NCBI GenBank assembly: GCA_963752585.1
Contig: CAVVYV010000007.1
Location: 186,001 to 250,000, forward strand
DNA: 64,000 nucleotides
Source of the DNA: CAVVYV01 sp963752585
GTDB lineage: Bacteria > Actinomycetota > Thermoleophilia > Solirubrobacterales > 70-9
Direction of reading: 5' to 3'
The notes below the pieces were generated by a model. It was not told where the DNA came from. It saw nothing but the letters and a program-made list of their open reading frames with translations, and did not search any database. The position numbers and the translations under genes are program-made. Shown here piece by piece: positions 60,964 through 64,000 of the stretch. Position 1 is the stretch's first letter. Each line of letters opens with the position of its first letter.

Positions 60964-61446
60964 ATGCGGCCGGTCCTCACCTTGATCGCCGCGACAGCGA
61001 TCGCCATGGCGGCTCTGGGCTGCGGCGGCGGCGATGACTCCGACTCGGAGGAGATCCCGGGCGGCGCCAATCCGGAGGCAGCCGAGGTGATCAGGGACTG
61101 GGCCGACGACCTCCGGGACGGCGATCTCGAGGCGGCGGCCGATCACTTCCAGCTCCCCAGCTTCGCCCAGAACGGCACCGCGCCGATCGAGCTGAGGACC
61201 CGCAACGAAGTCCGCGCCTTCAACGCCTCGCTTCCCTGCGGCGCCGAGCTGACCGAGGCCGAGATGCACGGCCGCTTCACGATCGCCACCTTCGAGCTCA
61301 CCGAGCGGCCGGGCGCCGGCGAGTGCGGGACGGGGGTGGGAGAGACCGCGAAGACCGCGTTCGTGATCGAGGACGGCCTGATCACCCGCTGGATCCGGGT
61401 GGTGGACGAGGACGAGCTACCACCCGCGGAGGGGCCGGTGGTCTAG
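60964..61446 (+). CDS. Putative lipoprotein
   Basis: 160 residues. Signal peptide with lipobox ALGC (residue 20), then a Gly/Asp/Ser linker (GGGDDSDSEEIPGG). The domain AEVIRDWADDLRDGDLEAAADHFQLPSF...LRTRNEVRAFNASLPCGAELTEAEMHGRFTIATFEL resembles NTF2/SnoaL-like folds by its helix-then-strands layout, but this is weak. Two further cysteines (LPCGA, GECGTG) could pair. TACTCT lies six bases before the ATG. Divergent from imuB, with the LexA box between; SOS control of this gene is unlikely given the distance. Confidence 0.75.
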   Translation: MRPVLTLIAATAIAMAALGCGGGDDSDSEEIPGGANPEAAEVIRDWADDLRDGDLEAAADHFQLPSFAQNGTAPIELRTRNEVRAFNASLPCGAELTEAEMHGRFTIATFELTERPGAGECGTGVGETAKTAFVIEDGLITRWIRVVDEDELPPAEGPVV

Positions 61447-61463
61447 GTGCATATCCTCGGCCG

Positions 61464-61715
61464 ATGGACCAGATTCCACAGATCATCGGCGCGATCCTGA
61501 TCCTCACCGCGTTCGCCGCGAGCCAGCGCGACTGGATGTCACCCCACTCGCGCGCCTACCTGGCGCTCAACCTGATCGGAGCGGGGGTCCTGACCGTCGT
61601 TGCCCTCGACGAGCGTGACTGGGGCTTCTTTCTACTCGAGGCCGTCTGGACGCTCGTCTCGGCCTGGGGACTCACGGCGGCCCTGCGGGGCGGGACGGCG
61701 AGCGCTGCTCACTAA
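61464..61715 (+). CDS. Small membrane protein, CBU_0592-like family
   Basis: 83 residues with three hydrophobic helices: IPQIIGAILILTAFAA, YLALNLIGAGVLTVVALDERDWGFFLLEAVWTLVSAWGL. The pattern AYLALNLIGAGVL...WGFFLLEAVWTLVSAWGL is typical of the CBU_0592 membrane family. TATCCT lies six bases before the ATG although only 17 bases separate it from the lipoprotein stop, so it has its own leaderless promoter. Function unknown. Confidence 0.75.
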   Translation: MDQIPQIIGAILILTAFAASQRDWMSPHSRAYLALNLIGAGVLTVVALDERDWGFFLLEAVWTLVSAWGLTAALRGGTASAAH

Positions 61716-61729
61716 TCGGGGCGGCGGGA

Positions 61730-62512
61730 TCAGGCGGCGGCGGTGTCGAACGAGATCAGCCCGAGATAGCCCTTGCCCTCGGGCCTGAGGTCGAGCAGCA
61801 GCGCCTCGTCGAAGATGGAGTCGCCTTCGTTGAGGGTGTCGCGGCCCGAGTTGGCGTTGTAGGGCTCGCGCTCGTAGACCTGCTCGGTGACGCCCTCGTC
61901 GAAATAGAGCTGCGTCGTCAGCACCGTCTGCTTGTTGACGTGGACCTTGGCGTGGATGTGGACGGTGCGGCCCGGGTACCAGCCGGGGTAGACGGTGGTG
62001 AACTGGACGATGCCGCCGGCGTCGGTGACCTGAGCGCCGCGAAGGTAGGTCTCTTCGTCGGTCGGTCCGCTGCCGCCCCCAGGACCGCCGCCTCCGGGGC
62101 CTCCCTGCGAGGCCGACTCGAAACCCGAGTAGGTCCCGTTCGCGTCGCAGTGCCAGATGTCGACCGCCGCGTTCTCCAGCGGTTCGCAGGCTCTGTCGCG
62201 GATCCGGATCGCGAGCCGAAGGGGCACGCCCTGGCGGTCCTCGCGGATGTCGCTGCGGATCGAGTCGACGTCGAAGTAGTACGGGCCCTCAGTCTCCTCT
62301 GGGGTCAGCGAGCAGGCGGAGGTGTCGTCGAAGAGCTCGGCGAGCCCGCCGGTGCCCCCCTGGGCCTCGACGGTCGCAGTGGTGCCATCGCCGGTCGCGA
62401 CCTCGGTGGTCCCGCCCGATTCGTCGTCGGCGCCGCACGCCACCAGCAGGGCTCCGAGACTGACCGAGCCCATGCCGACGAGCGCCTCACGGCGATTCAG
62501 GTTCCTGTTCAT
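61730..62512 (-). CDS. Exported intradiol ring-cleavage dioxygenase-like protein
   Basis: 260 residues. N-terminal NRREALVGMGSVSLGALLVACG combines a Tat-type start with a lipobox (LVAC). The domain has TPEETEGPYYFD, DIWHCDANGTYSGF and YPGWYPGRTVHIHAKV, the iron ligands (Tyr, Tyr, His, His) of the protocatechuate 3,4-dioxygenase fold. A Gly/Pro loop (GGPGGGGPGGG) lies in the middle. Secreted members of this family are common in actinobacteria, with unclear substrates. The ATG lacks a clear ribosome site; an ATG 20 codons upstream is the alternative. Confidence 0.85.
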   Translation of the reverse strand: MNRNLNRREALVGMGSVSLGALLVACGADDESGGTTEVATGDGTTATVEAQGGTGGLAELFDDTSACSLTPEETEGPYYFDVDSIRSDIREDRQGVPLRLAIRIRDRACEPLENAAVDIWHCDANGTYSGFESASQGGPGGGGPGGGSGPTDEETYLRGAQVTDAGGIVQFTTVYPGWYPGRTVHIHAKVHVNKQTVLTTQLYFDEGVTEQVYEREPYNANSGRDTLNEGDSIFDEALLLDLRPEGKGYLGLISFDTAAA

Positions 62513-62592
62513 GGGGGGCAGCTTCCCACGGACCGGTAAGCGAGAGCTGAGAGTCCTCTGACGGCGCATCGCGGCGCCAAGTCGCATCGGGT

Positions 62593-63663
62593 TCAGCCCA
62601 GCTCGACTCTGACCCGCTCGATCACCGCGTCGGTGAACTCGGTGGTGGTCGCGTGCCCCTTCAGGTCCGGAGTGCGGATACCGGTGGCGGCGGTGTCCAT
62701 CACCGCCTTGTAGATCGCCGCGGATGCGCCTTCGGCCCCTTTGGCTCCGGTCTCGCCCGCGTAGTGGAGAACCGCGGCGCCGGCGAGGATCATCGCCATC
62801 GGGTTGGCGATGTTCTTGCCCTCGAGCGCCGGTGCGGTCCCGTGCGGCGCCTCCGCCATCGCCACCCTCGCCGAGAGGTCCTGGCGGAGGGCGAGCAACA
62901 CCGACTCCGCCCCGGCGATCGAGCCGTACAGCGGCAGCACCAGGTCGGAGAGCAGGTCGCCGTCCCGGTTGAGGCAGGGGATCACCAGCGGCTCGCTCGC
63001 CCGTCCCGTCAGCAGCCCCGCGTAGGTGGCGTCGATAAGCAGGGGCTCGTAGCCGACATCGGGGTGGCGTTCGGCCGCCGCATCCATCTCCTCCTTCAGC
63101 ATCCCCTCGTAGACGGGGCTCACCGTCCACTTGGGGCCGCCGTAGACGCGCCCGCTGATCTTCCCGGCGGTCCGGAACGCGTACTCGGCGACCGCGCGGC
63201 AGTTTGAGCGGTGGATCACCTCGGTGCGCTCGGCGACCTCGTCGCCGTCCTCGGGCCGGCGCGACTCCTCGGCGCCGTAGGCGTCCTCGACCGCCATCCG
63301 CACGATCGAGATCGGATGGTGGATTCCCGCGACCGGGCTGACCCCGGGGATCCGCCGCCCGGTGCGGACGATCACCTTGCCGTCGATCTCCTCCCGGATC
63401 AGGCGGTTGGGACTGCCGACGTCATCAGCACCCTCGGGGGTGATCGTCGCCGCCTTGATCCCGAAGCCGGCCTCGACCATCGCCCGCGCCGCCTCGGTGC
63501 ACACTTCGTTCTTCGTCCGGCGGCGACTCTCCAGCGAGAGGTCGAAGCGCTCGAGGCCGAGCTCCAGGCCGAGGACGTCCGGGGCGAGGACCCGAAGCCC
63601 CTGTTCGAGCAGTTCCTGCCCGGTCTGGTCGCCTTCGAGCACCACTATCCTCAGCCCGGCCAT
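62593..63663 (-). CDS. Isocitrate/isopropylmalate dehydrogenase family protein
   Basis: 356 residues, beta-decarboxylating dehydrogenase fold. IVVLEGDQTGQELLEQGLRVL, then ESRRRTKNEVCTEAARAM, KVIVRTGRRIPGV (substrate arginines), LLIDATYAGLLTG, LVLPLYGSIAGAESVLLAL and AEAPHGTAPALEGKNIANPMAMILAGA (nucleotide loop). EGDQTGQE replaces the usual GDGIGPE, and leuB is elsewhere, so an NAD-isocitrate or related dehydrogenase is likelier than LeuB. TAGGCT lies nine bases before the ATG. Confidence 0.85.
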   Translation of the reverse strand: MAGLRIVVLEGDQTGQELLEQGLRVLAPDVLGLELGLERFDLSLESRRRTKNEVCTEAARAMVEAGFGIKAATITPEGADDVGSPNRLIREEIDGKVIVRTGRRIPGVSPVAGIHHPISIVRMAVEDAYGAEESRRPEDGDEVAERTEVIHRSNCRAVAEYAFRTAGKISGRVYGGPKWTVSPVYEGMLKEEMDAAAERHPDVGYEPLLIDATYAGLLTGRASEPLVIPCLNRDGDLLSDLVLPLYGSIAGAESVLLALRQDLSARVAMAEAPHGTAPALEGKNIANPMAMILAGAAVLHYAGETGAKGAEGASAAIYKAVMDTAATGIRTPDLKGHATTTEFTDAVIERVRVELG

Positions 63664-63699
63664 GGCGCGCCGAGCCTACTCCACGGCTTCGCTGGGCCT

Positions 63700-64000
63700 G
63701 TGACGGGGGAGCCCTGCACCTGGTGCGGCGTCGAGGTCGAGCCGGACGACGGCTTCCGCGCCTACGAACCCGCTGGCGAACGCCGCGCCGTCTTCTGCCG
63801 GCTCGAGCACGTGATCCCCTGGTCGCTCCAGGGCGCCCACTGGGACCCCGGCGGTTTCACGGAGCCGCCTGCGCTTGACGAAGGCCCCCTGCGCTGCTCC
63901 CACTGCGATGCCGAGCTCGGCGAGGTCCACGTTATCCTCGTCCGCCATCGCGGCGAGCACCGGGTCCCCGACGCGTTCTGCTCGGTCGACCACATGGAGG
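63700..64000 (+). CDS. Hypothetical protein with two cysteine-rich zinc-ribbon-like motifs (3' end outside window)
   Basis: At least 100 residues from GTG 63700: EPCTWCGVEVEPDDGF...VFCRLEHVIPWSLQGAHWD, then LRCSHCDAELGEVHVILVRHRGEHRVPDAFCSVDHM. Both halves have CxxC, then a distant FC with His three residues later, suggesting an internal duplication of a metal-binding unit. The frame is open to the window end with good codon bias. Divergent from the dehydrogenase. No named family recognised. Confidence 0.6.
   Translation, partial: MTGEPCTWCGVEVEPDDGFRAYEPAGERRAVFCRLEHVIPWSLQGAHWDPGGFTEPPALDEGPLRCSHCDAELGEVHVILVRHRGEHRVPDAFCSVDHME

Noticed and set aside
59333..60985. 550-codon plus-strand frame over imuB and DUF6504-like gene
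   Set aside because: Extreme Pro/Arg/Ala composition; the opposite strand encodes recognisable proteins and starts at a LexA box.

Overview
The window comes from a very GC-rich chromosome. The futalosine-independent menaquinone pathway, a long class A penicillin-binding protein, an imuB/dnaE2 mutagenesis cassette behind a Gram-positive type LexA box, and many small secreted RTX-like proteins all suggest an actinobacterium. I would guess the class Thermoleophilia (Solirubrobacterales-like), but I could not run a 16S comparison to confirm it.

Layout. (1) 1-8.5 kb: gatA (cut by the window edge), a small zincin and gatB in an overlapping operon, then a secreted M14 carboxypeptidase, a type II NADH dehydrogenase behind a strong palindrome, and a CSLREA/RTX surface protein. 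(2) 8.5-13.2 kb: a GT2 glycosyltransferase, a UDP-sulfoquinovose synthase, and ilvB-ilvH. (3) 13.2-20.6 kb: a compact menaquinone block, menF > < menD menC menA menB and menE. (4) 20.7-41 kb: an amino-acid block with ilvC, a class V aminotransferase plus serA, leuA with a Leu-rich leader peptide, an XRE/cupin regulator, leuC-leuD-methyltransferase-leuB-ilvE, cimA and a DegT aminotransferase; RTX proteins, membrane proteins and DUF4389 paralogs lie between them. (5) 42-48.5 kb: argH, aag, a class A PBP and tyrS. (6) 48.5-55 kb: a complete 16S-23S-5S operon whose 23S gene carries two group I introns, one with a decayed LAGLIDADG gene. (7) 55-64 kb: a DUF2269 protein, the SOS-controlled imuB-DUF6504-dnaE2 cassette, a lipoprotein, an intradiol-dioxygenase-like lipoprotein, and an isocitrate/isopropylmalate dehydrogenase family gene.

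How the genes work together. The ilv, leu, cim and ilvE genes cover most of branched-chain amino acid synthesis (ilvD is not here). Citramalate synthase supplies 2-oxobutyrate from pyruvate, and the isopropylmalate isomerase subunits probably serve both chains. The men genes and the type II NADH dehydrogenase form part of a menaquinone-linked respiratory chain.

Data quality. At least twenty-five genes-worth of frame breaks occur, and nearly all are +1 (one extra base, usually G or C), including in indispensable genes (gatA, tyrS, serA, leuA, leuC, leuB, argH). I treat these as consensus insertion errors and annotate the genes as full length; coordinates near a break are approximate. A second general feature is a TAnnnT hexamer 6-12 bases before the start codon of many genes, which points to widespread leaderless transcripts.
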